A stretch of 5,782 nt of DNA from NCBI GenBank assembly GCA_964643615.1, contig CAZXTR010000047.1, positions 1 through 5,782 on the forward strand. Reading direction: 5' to 3'. The notes under the pieces are model-generated. The model ran no database searches. It was not told where the DNA came from and saw nothing but the letters and a program-made list of their open reading frames with translations. Shown piece after piece: positions 1 through 4,603 of this stretch. Within the stretch, counting starts at the first letter, position 1, and every line of letters begins with the position of its first letter. A program made the position numbers and the translations under genes. Source of the stretch: CAZXTR01 sp964643615 (GTDB lineage: Bacteria; Pseudomonadota; Alphaproteobacteria; CAAHEQ01; UBA3637).

Positions 1-25
1 AAATTTATAAAGAAAGGCAATAAAA

Positions 26-178
26 TTATTTATAAATTGGCGACCAAAGACGACGTCCTAAACTGTCCACGGAAGTTTGTATGCGAATACCCCCTCCAAA
101 TAAAATAGGAAGCCATAAATTCCACCTGTCTTGTTCTTGTAAGAGTGCTGTTTTTATCTTTTCTAGTATAAAAGTCAT
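26..178 (-). pseudogene. Probable broken 5' end of a comEC/rec2-like DNA-uptake gene
   Basis: A minus-strand reading frame of about 50 codons begins MTFILEKIKTALL and continues QEQDRWNLWLPILFGGGI, which resembles the opening of alphaproteobacterial ComEC proteins (an 'ERxRWxLWLPVxxGxGI' stretch leading into the first membrane segments). Full ComEC proteins are several hundred residues long and form the inner-membrane DNA channel of competence. Here the match ends after GGGI and the frame stops at 26-28. Dropping one base just after GGTATT gives AYKLPW, closer to the family's next residues, but that frame stops at once too. This suggests one or more frameshifts or decay. The ribosome-binding site is weak, and an upstream in-frame ATG extends the open frame to 262. 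The family call is from memory of the motif; a genuine small protein is possible. The rest of the gene, if any, lies left of the window. Confidence 0.4.
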
Positions 179-201
179 ATTTTTCTTGTCTTCAAATAGC
201 A

Positions 202-231
202 TTGTACTATAGCATAAAAGAAATTTAAAAT
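202..231 (+). promoter_or_regulatory. Candidate uppP promoter
   Basis: TTGTAC (202-207) and TAAAAT (226-231) are spaced 18 bp apart and end about 30 bp before the uppP start codon. An alternative pair is TTGTCT at 186-191 with TATAGC at 208-213. The region is so AT-rich that neither can be preferred with certainty. Confidence 0.25.
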
Positions 232-260
232 ATACCATTTTATATGTGCAAAGGTTAAAC

Positions 261-1034
261 ATGTTTCAAACATTTATTTTATTTATAGTTCAAAGTATTG
301 CCGAATTTTTGCCGATAAGCTCTTCGGCGCATCTAATCTTGGTGCCTCGCTTATTAGGGTGGCCAGATCAAGGAATTGGTATAGATATAGGGTTGCACGT
401 AGGTACATTGATAGCTGTAGTCATTTATTTTTGGCGCGACTTTTATGTGCTGTTAACTGGATTTTACAAAAAACCACAAAGGCGATTGATTTTTTATTTA
501 TGTGCTGCAACTTGCCCTGCACTAATTGCTGGTTTTTTCGGGGAGAGCATTATTGAAACGACGTTTCGCAATCCTTTTTTAATTGCAGGAACAATGATTT
601 TTTTTGGGGTTGTTTTATATTTGTCGGATAAAAAAGGAAAAAATAAAAAAACAATTGCTTCTATGAATATGAAAGATGCTTTGATTATTGGATTGGCACA
701 ATGTTTAGCGTTGTTTCCAGGGGTAAGCCGTTCAGGCATTACAATAACAGCGGGACGCTTTTGCGGGATAAAACGGAAAGAAGCAACTAAATTTTCGATG
801 ATACTTTCTGTCCCCGTTATTGCTGCTGCTGCTATTTGGCACTTTAGAAATTTATATTTAGAAAAAGGACTTGATGAACTGGTTTCTGCGTTTGGTTTTG
901 GAATTCTTTTTTCCTTTATCGGAGGATTATTAGCTGTTTCATTTTTAATGAAATGGGTTAAGACACAATCATTTTTAATTTTTGCAATATATCGAGTTTT
1001 ATTGGGAGTTTATTTGTTGTATGTATTTTTGTAA
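261..1034 (+). CDS. uppP: Undecaprenyl-diphosphate phosphatase UppP (BacA family)
   Basis: This integral inner-membrane enzyme dephosphorylates undecaprenyl diphosphate to the monophosphate, recycling the lipid carrier for peptidoglycan and other envelope polymers. Its overproduction is known to give bacitracin resistance in other bacteria. The 257-residue product has both family signatures. The first is Q11-S-I-A-E15 followed by FLPISSSAH with H24, equivalent to the (E/Q)xxxE region and the catalytic histidine. The second is PGVSRSG at 153-159 with R157. Several hydrophobic segments run through residues 4-20, 45-66, 78-95, 105-121, 138-152, 180-195, 210-231 and 238-257. Length is close to the usual 260-275. 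I chose ATG 261 because AAAGG at 250-254 sits 6 nt upstream; an in-frame GTG at 246 would add five residues but has no ribosome-binding site. The first signature has Ser where Gly is usual (QS rather than QG). The 3' end overlaps the opposing RHH gene. Confidence 0.95.
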   Translation: MFQTFILFIVQSIAEFLPISSSAHLILVPRLLGWPDQGIGIDIGLHVGTLIAVVIYFWRDFYVLLTGFYKKPQRRLIFYLCAATCPALIAGFFGESIIETTFRNPFLIAGTMIFFGVVLYLSDKKGKNKKTIASMNMKDALIIGLAQCLALFPGVSRSGITITAGRFCGIKRKEATKFSMILSVPVIAAAAIWHFRNLYLEKGLDELVSAFGFGILFSFIGGLLAVSFLMKWVKTQSFLIFAIYRVLLGVYLLYVFL

Positions 1035-1220
1035 GGTTTCTAAAACAAAAACTCTTAACGCGCTGGATAAATTTGTTTTTCTTGTTTGATCAATTTGGCG
1101 AATTAACTGAACCACAGAAACGTTTTGTTCTTTGGCTATATTCTTTAATTCTATCCAAAAAGCTTCTTCCAATGAAAAACTAGTTGCGTGTCCAAATAAA
1201 ACGATGGAGTGCTTTTTCAT
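999..1220 (-). CDS. Ribbon-helix-helix domain protein (RHH_4-like)
   Basis: This is a 73-residue protein. It opens KKHSIVLFGHATSFSLEEAFW, then IAKEQNVSVVQLIRQID and NLSSALRVFVL, matching small alphaproteobacterial RHH_4-type proteins: a short beta strand, an amphipathic helix, and a helix ending in the 'SSALRxFVL' motif. Ribbon-helix-helix folds usually dimerise and bind DNA, but the role of this subgroup is not established to my knowledge. The start ATG overlaps the sspB stop in an ATGA arrangement with GGAAGA upstream, so translation is probably coupled to sspB. A proximity to sspB in other alphaproteobacteria is recalled, not checked. The family usually ends soon after the RxFVL motif; here about 13 more residues (ETLQKYIQQINSQ) follow and are encoded antisense to the last codons of uppP. 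Confidence 0.85.
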   Translation of the reverse strand: MKKHSIVLFGHATSFSLEEAFWIELKNIAKEQNVSVVQLIRQIDQTRKTNLSSALRVFVLETLQKYIQQINSQ

Positions 1221-1645
1221 TTTTTCTTCCGCCGAGTATTTAAATCGATTATTTCTGCATTTTGTGTAGGTGGTTTAATGTCGTTAATCAATGACTTGGA
1301 TGTTGGGGAAAATTGCAAAGCAAATTGAACCGAAGGGTCAACAAACGCTGTTAAGTTTGAAAAGGGTACCACCAATGAATAAAATTGCCCATGAAACGAT
1401 AATTCAACGGAAAAAATTTCTTCGTTGACAGTCAAATTTTTGAATTGATGTTGTATGATAATGGTCATTTCTTCTGGATATTGTTCTGCGAGGAATGCCG
1501 GTAATGATACGCCTTTGCCTTTTGTTTGAAATGTAATATAAAAGTGGTGTGGTTCAAGCAATCCGTTTTTTGCGACGTCGGATAAAATTTCTTGAACGGC
1601 GTTTAAAAATGATTTTTGGACAATTTCTTGATAATCAAAGCGCAT
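1217..1645 (-). CDS. sspB: ClpXP adaptor SspB (alphaproteobacterial type)
   Basis: SspB tethers ssrA-tagged proteins to the ClpXP protease and speeds their degradation. The 142-residue product shows the core of the family: HFYITFQTKGKGVSLP (34-49), YPEEMTIIIQHQF (56-68), FSVELSFHG (78-86), then LVVPFSNLTAFVDPSVQFALQF (91-112). A variable, probably flexible linker (113-129) leads to the charged tail AEIIDLNTRRKKK. The tail resembles the alphaproteobacterial '(V/I)(V/I)xLDxFRKK' ending thought to dock on ClpX. The start ATG at 1645 has a strong GAGGGGGGAT ribosome-binding site directly upstream. The gene begins about 17 bp after the last base I can assign to the tmRNA coding piece on the same strand, and its stop overlaps the RHH start. 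No separate promoter is obvious in that gap, so it may be transcribed with ssrA. Confidence 0.95.
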   Translation of the reverse strand: MRFDYQEIVQKSFLNAVQEILSDVAKNGLLEPHHFYITFQTKGKGVSLPAFLAEQYPEEMTIIIQHQFKNLTVNEEIFSVELSFHGQFYSLVVPFSNLTAFVDPSVQFALQFSPTSKSLINDIKPPTQNAEIIDLNTRRKKK

Positions 1646-1662
1646 TTAATCCCCCCTCAGGA

Positions 1663-1874
1663 AAGTGGAGTCTTTCTGTTGCTAGGAAGACCCCGAACCC
1701 CACCCAAAGCGTTCATAGCTCCGGGAATTGATAGTTGCCTACTCCTGCATTAAGCAGCTTGAGCAACTGGAGCGAAATTATCATTCGCATTTAAGTAAAA
1801 AGCCCGATAACGGTGGTACAATACCGAATGCAAGAGAAAGCCTTTACTGCGCGTGTCGAACCTATTTCACCCCC
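1663..1874 (-). ncRNA. ssrA: tmRNA coding piece
   Basis: This piece carries the 5' half of the acceptor stem, the D-loop-like AGGTTCGACA, the tag reading frame and the downstream structures. These are a stop-codon hairpin (AGTTGC 1768-1763 with GCAACT 1738-1733; inner CTGC/GCAG), an H-type pseudoknot (stem CCCGGAGC 1725-1718 with GCTTTGGG 1710-1703; loop GAAC 1714-1711 with GTTC 1698-1695), and an 8-bp hairpin (GGGGTCTT 1694-1687 with AAGACTCC 1674-1667). The 3' end is estimated to lie just after that hairpin. Confidence 0.8.
1750..1788 (-). CDS. ssrA: tmRNA tag reading frame, ANDNFAPVAQAA
   Basis: The resume codon GCG at 1788-1786 opens AND-NFA-PVA-QAA followed by TAA at 1752-1750. With the alanine carried by tmRNA, the added tag is A+ANDNFAPVAQAA. 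The N-terminal ANDNFA part matches the conserved segment that SspB reads in alphaproteobacteria, and the terminal Ala-Ala is the ClpX signal. The third residue from the end is Gln, where LAA or VAA is common. The stop codon lies in the loop of a hairpin, as usual in tmRNA. Confidence 0.93.
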   Translation of the reverse strand, partial: ANDNFAPVAQAA

Positions 1875-1879
1875 ATAAA

Positions 1880-1947
1880 TGGTGGAGGTGTCGGGTACCG
1901 CCCCCGAGTCCACTACGTCTATTTCGCCTTTCGTTTAGCATCATAGC
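1880..1947 (-). ncRNA. ssrA: tmRNA acceptor piece
   Basis: This is the mature 3' piece that carries the T-arm, half of the acceptor stem, discriminator A and CCA (1883-1880). Its 5' end is not certain. The transcript probably starts near 1959 with a small hairpin (GCCAA, loop GUAA, UUGGC, 1959-1946) that may be kept or trimmed. Confidence 0.8.
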
Positions 1948-1965
1948 CAATTACTTGGCAAAGAC

Positions 1966-1994
1966 ATTATAATGCTAACCAATATTAAAAGCAA
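1966..1994 (-). promoter_or_regulatory. ssrA promoter
   Basis: TTGCTT at 1994-1989 and a perfect TATAAT at 1971-1966 are separated by 17 bp. The predicted transcription start, about 7 nt downstream, falls near 1959, just where the tmRNA acceptor half begins. This may also drive sspB and the RHH gene. Confidence 0.8.
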
Positions 1995-2027
1995 TAAAAT
2001 TCCAATTTAGACAATCAAGAATTCTTA

Positions 2028-2351
2028 TTAATAGCGTCCGAAACGATAATATCTGACTGGACGTCTGTAAGAAATACGATACCTTGGGGTATAGTGGCGA
2101 TAAGAATACCGATAAGAATGATGATAAGAATGGTGCTGAGGCCGTATTTGACGATAAGAATAACTTCTGCGAATTGGTGCTCGGTAAGAATTATAGCAAG
2201 AAAGGCATATATATTGATTTTCGAAAGTGGCCTCTGTTGTTGTTTGAACGACAGCTCCTTTTGCAAAAGATACATCGTCTGCCCTTACAACTGGCGCAAA
2301 ACAAACAATAGCACACAAAGAAAGTAGGCAAATCTTAATTTTTTTAGACAT
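2028..2351 (-). CDS. Small exported Tyr/Arg/His-rich protein with YSYR repeats
   Basis: I do not recognise this 107-residue protein. It begins with a clear signal peptide: MSKKIK, hydrophobic ICLLSLCAIVCFAPVV (7-22), then VRA before DD, with likely cleavage after A24. The mature part has a short linker, a CLSC pair, then a low-complexity tail almost entirely of Tyr, Arg, Ser and His, with repeats of the form (H/Y)SY(R/H). At the DNA level these are copies of ATTCTTATC, three of them exactly 12 bp apart (plus-strand positions 2099, 2111, 2123), another at 2153 and a variant at 2183. AAGGAG lies 8 nt before ATG 2351. The product is very basic and periplasmic or secreted. Binding to anionic envelope polymers is possible but only a guess. 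A hydrophobic open frame over the same bases (2275-2015) is an artefact of the repeats. Confidence 0.75.
   Translation of the reverse strand: MSKKIKICLLSLCAIVCFAPVVRADDVSFAKGAVVQTTTEATFENQYICLSCYNSYRAPIRRSYSYRQIRPQHHSYHHSYRYSYRHYTPRYRISYRRPVRYYRFGRY
2099..2161 (-). repeat. ATTCTTATC repeat units inside the Tyr/Arg-rich gene
   Basis: The plus strand shows GATAAGAAT at 2099-2107, 2111-2119, 2123-2131 and 2153-2161, with the variant GGTAAGAAT at 2183-2191. The first three have a 12-bp period. All lie in the same reading frame, giving the motif [H/Y]-S-Y-[R/H], so the array keeps the protein frame and could expand or contract in 4-residue steps. Confidence 0.8.
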
Positions 2352-2392
2352 AATATAAACTCCTTATACAAACAACCCCCCTATCTTCCACG

Positions 2393-2421
2393 AGAATGGC
2401 ACAATTAGAATAAAAAGTCAA
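2393..2421 (-). promoter_or_regulatory. Candidate promoter for the 2028-2351 gene
   Basis: TTGACT at 2421-2416 is followed after 17 bp by CATTCT (2398-2393), a poor -10. The -35 context CTTGACTTTT is the same as that of the 2705-3181 gene promoter. AAGGAG at 2365-2360 completes the translation signals. Confidence 0.35.
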
Positions 2422-2650
2422 GATAAAATTTAAAATGATGTTCTTTTGGTTTTCTAAAAATGAATTCAGTGAATAAAATGTAGGGAGTTATTCAATCGTA
2501 GGCTTGTTTAAAATGAGACGTAAATAATGATGTAACGAAAAGAATTTTATTTATTAAAAACAATCGTTGGAGGGGCTTTGGGAATCAATATTTAAACTTT
2601 ATTTGTGCGAGAGAAAGAGCCAATGGTTAATATATTTCCATTGTCGCTAT
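2422..2650. other. AT-rich intergenic stretch with no supported gene
   Basis: This is most of the 353-bp gap between the two Tyr/Arg-rich genes. I see no RNA gene or credible start-to-stop frame. A plus-strand tail near 2542-2595 reads EFYLLKTIVGGALGINI followed by TAA, with a stop shortly upstream and no start codon; it could be a remnant of a lost membrane-protein gene or chance. Confidence 0.5.
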
Positions 2651-2677
2651 AAAAAAAGGCCGAATAAATCGACCTTT
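2651..2677 (-). terminator. Rho-independent terminator of the 2705-3181 gene
   Basis: On the minus strand AAAGGTCG (2677-2670) pairs with CGGCCTTT (2662-2655), 8 bp including one G-U pair and a 7-nt loop, followed directly by TTTT (2654-2651). It lies 28 bp after the stop codon at 2705. On the plus strand a CTTTT run also follows the stem, so weak two-way function is possible, but no plus-strand gene feeds into it. Confidence 0.8.
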
Positions 2678-2704
2678 CTTTTGTTATAATTAATGTTTTG
2701 AATT

Positions 2705-3181
2705 TTATCTTGAACGACTTCTAGTGGGTAAAGGAGCCCGTCTTACTGGTTGTCGTGAAACATTGCGTGGTGTGCTTCCTAACCGTGGACGTGGCGTTGC
2801 TGGCCCGCGTTCTATCCGTGGACGTGGAGCAGGAACACTTCTATAAATAGGAGCAGTTCTATAAACGGGCACGCTCCTGTAAAGAGGATAGCTCCTCATA
2901 TATCTATAATCATATGGTGCAGTATAAATAACGGATGGGTAATATGCAGAGACAGGGCAAATAGCTGGTGTGCCTAAACCCACGCCCACACTTAAATGAA
3001 ATTCCGTTTCTGCTTTAGCTTCTTGAGCTGGGGCAGTTAAAAAAGTGGCAGTTGCAATTGGGGCAATTGCCATGGCTTTAACAGAATTTTTTTTAGCGAA
3101 AGAAAGAACTTTCTTTCCTGCTTGTGAAATTAAATCAGAGACTTGTTTTATGCGTTGTTCTACAATTTCGGCAATGGACAT
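2705..3181 (-). CDS. Exported Pro/Arg/Tyr-rich basic protein with long signal region
   Basis: I do not recognise this 158-residue protein. Its N-terminus is unusual: an amphipathic, charged segment MSIAEIVEQR... to about residue 34, then a hydrophobic stretch (35-51, KAMAIAPIATATFLTAP) and an AKA motif before ETEF, giving likely cleavage after A57. That is much longer than a normal signal peptide and resembles extended signal regions. The mature part has a Gly-rich start (SVGVGLGTP), a Tyr-rich stretch, six-residue repeats YRSVPV-YRTAPI-YRSVPA (101-118), and a Pro/Arg tail (PRPRIERG, TPRPRLGS, RQPVRRAPLP, RSRSR). It is strongly basic. The start at 3181 has AAGGAG 8 nt upstream; an in-frame ATG at 3217 adds 12 residues but overlaps the promoter -10. 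It has its own promoter and terminator, so it is a single-gene unit. Function is unknown; an envelope-associated structural role is a guess. Confidence 0.75.
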   Translation of the reverse strand: MSIAEIVEQRIKQVSDLISQAGKKVLSFAKKNSVKAMAIAPIATATFLTAPAQEAKAETEFHLSVGVGLGTPAICPVSAYYPSVIYTAPYDYRYMRSYPLYRSVPVYRTAPIYRSVPAPRPRIERGPATPRPRLGSTPRNVSRQPVRRAPLPTRSRSR

Positions 3182-3215
3182 GATATTTTCTCCTTTTTTT
3201 GTAAATAACAAAGTC

Positions 3216-3243
3216 ATTATAGCACATTTTTATTAAAAGTCAA
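3216..3243 (-). promoter_or_regulatory. Promoter of the 2705-3181 gene
   Basis: TTGACT at 3243-3238 and a perfect TATAAT at 3221-3216 are separated by 16 bp. The -10 lies 34 bp before the chosen start codon at 3181, leaving a short leader with AAGGAG at 3195-3190. It overlaps the ATG at 3217, which argues against that longer start. Confidence 0.8.
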
Positions 3244-3341
3244 GTTATCTTTGTTTTTCAAGGAGAATGTAGCTATGTTTGTTTCTGTTTTCATAAAAAA
3301 CAACGAGTGCAAAGCAAAAAATAGATGGAAATTGATAATGT

Positions 3342-4490
3342 TTATTCTTTGGGATAACAGTACTTTTCCCCCATGTAATTGAAAAATGTCAAATTGTTAC
3401 CATCTTGATTGGATATATAGTCCGGAAGTAGTGAAATTTTACCACCACCTCCTGGTAGATCAATAATATATGAAGGAATTGCACATCCCGATATAAAGCC
3501 ACGCAAGCCTTTGATAATATCTAACCCTTTTTGAATAGGAGTTCGAAAATGTTTAGATCCAACAATTAAGTCGCATTGCAATAAATAATAAGGGCGCACT
3601 TTGATAGATAATAATCCCATCATTAAATCCCGCAATGTTGAAATGTTGTCATTAATTCCTTTCAACAAAACGGTTTGGCTTCCCAGCATAATTCCAACGT
3701 CGGCTAGTTTTTGGCAAGCTTCTTTTGTTTCTTCCGTCAATTCGTTAGGATGGATAAAATGAATATTTATTAACAGTGGTGGATATTTTTTCAACATGTT
3801 GACAAGGCGCGAATTAATGCGTTGAGGCAAGACAACAGGCACTTTAGTTCCGATGCGAATATATTTTAAATGTGGAATAGAATGTAGCCTTTTTAAAATC
3901 TTTTCCAGCTGAACTGTTGATAACATGAAAGGGTCTCCTCCAGATATCAAGACATCTTCAATTTGTTTATTTTTTTCAATGTATTGAAATGCAGGTTCTA
4001 AATTCCTCAGGGGCATTTTATTCTTTATTTTTTTGATAAGCCGAGCCCTTGTACAATAACGACAACAAGTAGCACAACAATCCGAAACAAGTAATAAAAT
4101 ACGATTAGGATAGCGATGCACGATAAATGGAACTGGTGATGATTTTTCTTCCCCCAATGGATCAACTAACTCTTCGGGAGCAATGTTAAATTCTTGAACC
4201 GAAGGGACAACCGATCGACGCAATGCATCTAAAAGATTGTTTGGATCAATCAAATTGATGTAATAAGGGGTAATTGAAAAAGGCAAACGATTATTTATTT
4301 TTGAAAACGCATCAATTTCATCGTTCGTTAACGAAAAAAACGAAGCCAATTGCTTGGGCGTTTGAATTCTGTGCTTTAATTGCCAATGCCAATCATTCCA
4401 TTCAAGTGCAGTTGTATTTGGAAAGTGTGTGGATAAAAAACGTTCAATCTTTGGCGATAAGGAGGATTTTCTCTTAATTATAGTATTCAT
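3342..4490 (-). CDS. kamA: KamA-family lysine 2,3-aminomutase (radical SAM, PLP)
   Basis: This enzyme family converts L-lysine to beta-lysine with S-adenosylmethionine, a [4Fe-4S] cluster and PLP. The 382-residue product keeps the working parts. WNDWHWQLKHRI (31-42) is the N-terminal signature. C139, C143 and C146 form the CxxxCxxC cluster motif, and SGGD is at 183-186. D307 (QCDL) and D344 (IIDLPGGGG) match the two aspartates that bind the lysine amino group in clostridial enzymes, with the same 37-residue spacing. K351 in PGGGGK is the PLP lysine. HFRTP and KVPVVLPQRI are also intact. Length is between EpmB (about 340) and clostridial KamA (about 415). The substrate could be free lysine, or the enzyme could supply beta-lysine for EF-P modification; no efp or epmA is in view. 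ATG 4490 has only a weak AGG upstream. No terminator hairpin is evident after the stop. Confidence 0.93.
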   Translation of the reverse strand: MNTIIKRKSSLSPKIERFLSTHFPNTTALEWNDWHWQLKHRIQTPKQLASFFSLTNDEIDAFSKINNRLPFSITPYYINLIDPNNLLDALRRSVVPSVQEFNIAPEELVDPLGEEKSSPVPFIVHRYPNRILLLVSDCCATCCRYCTRARLIKKIKNKMPLRNLEPAFQYIEKNKQIEDVLISGGDPFMLSTVQLEKILKRLHSIPHLKYIRIGTKVPVVLPQRINSRLVNMLKKYPPLLINIHFIHPNELTEETKEACQKLADVGIMLGSQTVLLKGINDNISTLRDLMMGLLSIKVRPYYLLQCDLIVGSKHFRTPIQKGLDIIKGLRGFISGCAIPSYIIDLPGGGGKISLLPDYISNQDGNNLTFFNYMGEKYCYPKE

Positions 4491-4521
4491 TGTTTATATG
4501 CCTGTAAAAATCAATGAAAAT

Positions 4522-4549
4522 AGTATAGCAAAAAAATAAGATAAGTAAA
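4522..4549 (-). promoter_or_regulatory. Candidate kamA promoter
   Basis: TTTACT (4549-4544) and TATACT (4527-4522) are separated by 16 bp, about 31 bp before the kamA start. The intergenic region is shared with the divergent phosphohydrolase gene, for which I found only a poor -10-like TATGCA at 4576. Confidence 0.5.
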
Positions 4550-4590
4550 TAATAAAGTGGATTTCCATACCATCTTATGCAATAGTGCGA

Positions 4591-4599
4591 AAAGGAGGT
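4591..4599 (+). promoter_or_regulatory. Strong Shine-Dalgarno for the phosphohydrolase gene
   Basis: AAAGGAGGT ends 4 nt before ATG 4604. It is the most complete ribosome-binding site in the window and fixes the start, suggesting efficient translation. Confidence 0.85.
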
Positions 4600-4603
4600 A
4601 AAA

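Larger units (their letters stand above)
1663..1959 (-). ncRNA. ssrA: Circularly permuted two-piece tmRNA (ssrA)
   Basis: This RNA rescues stalled ribosomes and encodes the degradation tag. On the minus strand the acceptor half comes first and ends in an encoded CCA at 1880; after a 5-nt spacer the coding half starts with GGGGGTGAAATAGGTTCGAC at 1874, the reverse of one-piece tmRNA order. GGGGGTG (1874-1868) pairs with CACCTCC (1890-1884) as a 7-bp acceptor stem whose third pair is G-U, the alanyl-tRNA synthetase identity element. The T-arm is TCGGG/CCCGA with loop GGCGGTA, typical of alphaproteobacteria. CTTTC and GCAT in the coding half (1840-1836, 1831-1828) can pair with GAAAG and ATGC in the acceptor half (1932-1928, 1941-1938), holding the pieces together. 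A hairpin surrounds the tag stop, and a pseudoknot and a final hairpin (1694-1667) follow. Outer ends are estimated: the 5' end from the promoter, the 3' end from the last hairpin. Open frames crossing here are spurious. Confidence 0.95.

Noticed and set aside
494..739. Minus-strand 81-codon frame inside uppP
   Set aside because: It is antisense to conserved uppP coding sequence and shows no independent evidence.
1667..1694. Hairpin between ssrA and sspB as a rho-independent terminator
   Set aside because: The 8-bp stem has a 12-nt loop and is followed by ACTTTCC rather than a U-run; it is better read as the last helix of the tmRNA coding piece.
1549..1731. Plus-strand 60-codon open frame
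   Set aside because: It runs antisense to the sspB start and across the tmRNA 3' structures; composition reflects the RNA gene and there is no ribosome-binding site or family resemblance.
1728..1946. Plus-strand 72-codon open frame
   Set aside because: It is wholly antisense to the tmRNA, and the apparent protein is the complement of the tag, T-arm and acceptor stem.
2017..2026. Palindrome AAGAATTCTT after the 2028 stop codon
   Set aside because: It has no loop and no U-tract, is AT-rich, and is too weak for a terminator; no operator role can be supported.
2015..2275. Minus-strand 86-codon frame with a transmembrane-like stretch (ILIIILIGILIA)
   Set aside because: The hydrophobic run is the YSYR repeat read in another frame; the frame at 2351-2028 has the ribosome-binding site and signal peptide.
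2084..2327. Two overlapping plus-strand frames over the Tyr/Arg-rich gene
   Set aside because: Both are repeat-derived shadows (DKNDDKN, RIPIRMMIRM) without translation signals.
4274..4477. Plus-strand 67-codon frame inside kamA
   Set aside because: It is antisense to the conserved WNDWHWQ region of kamA, with no ribosome-binding site.
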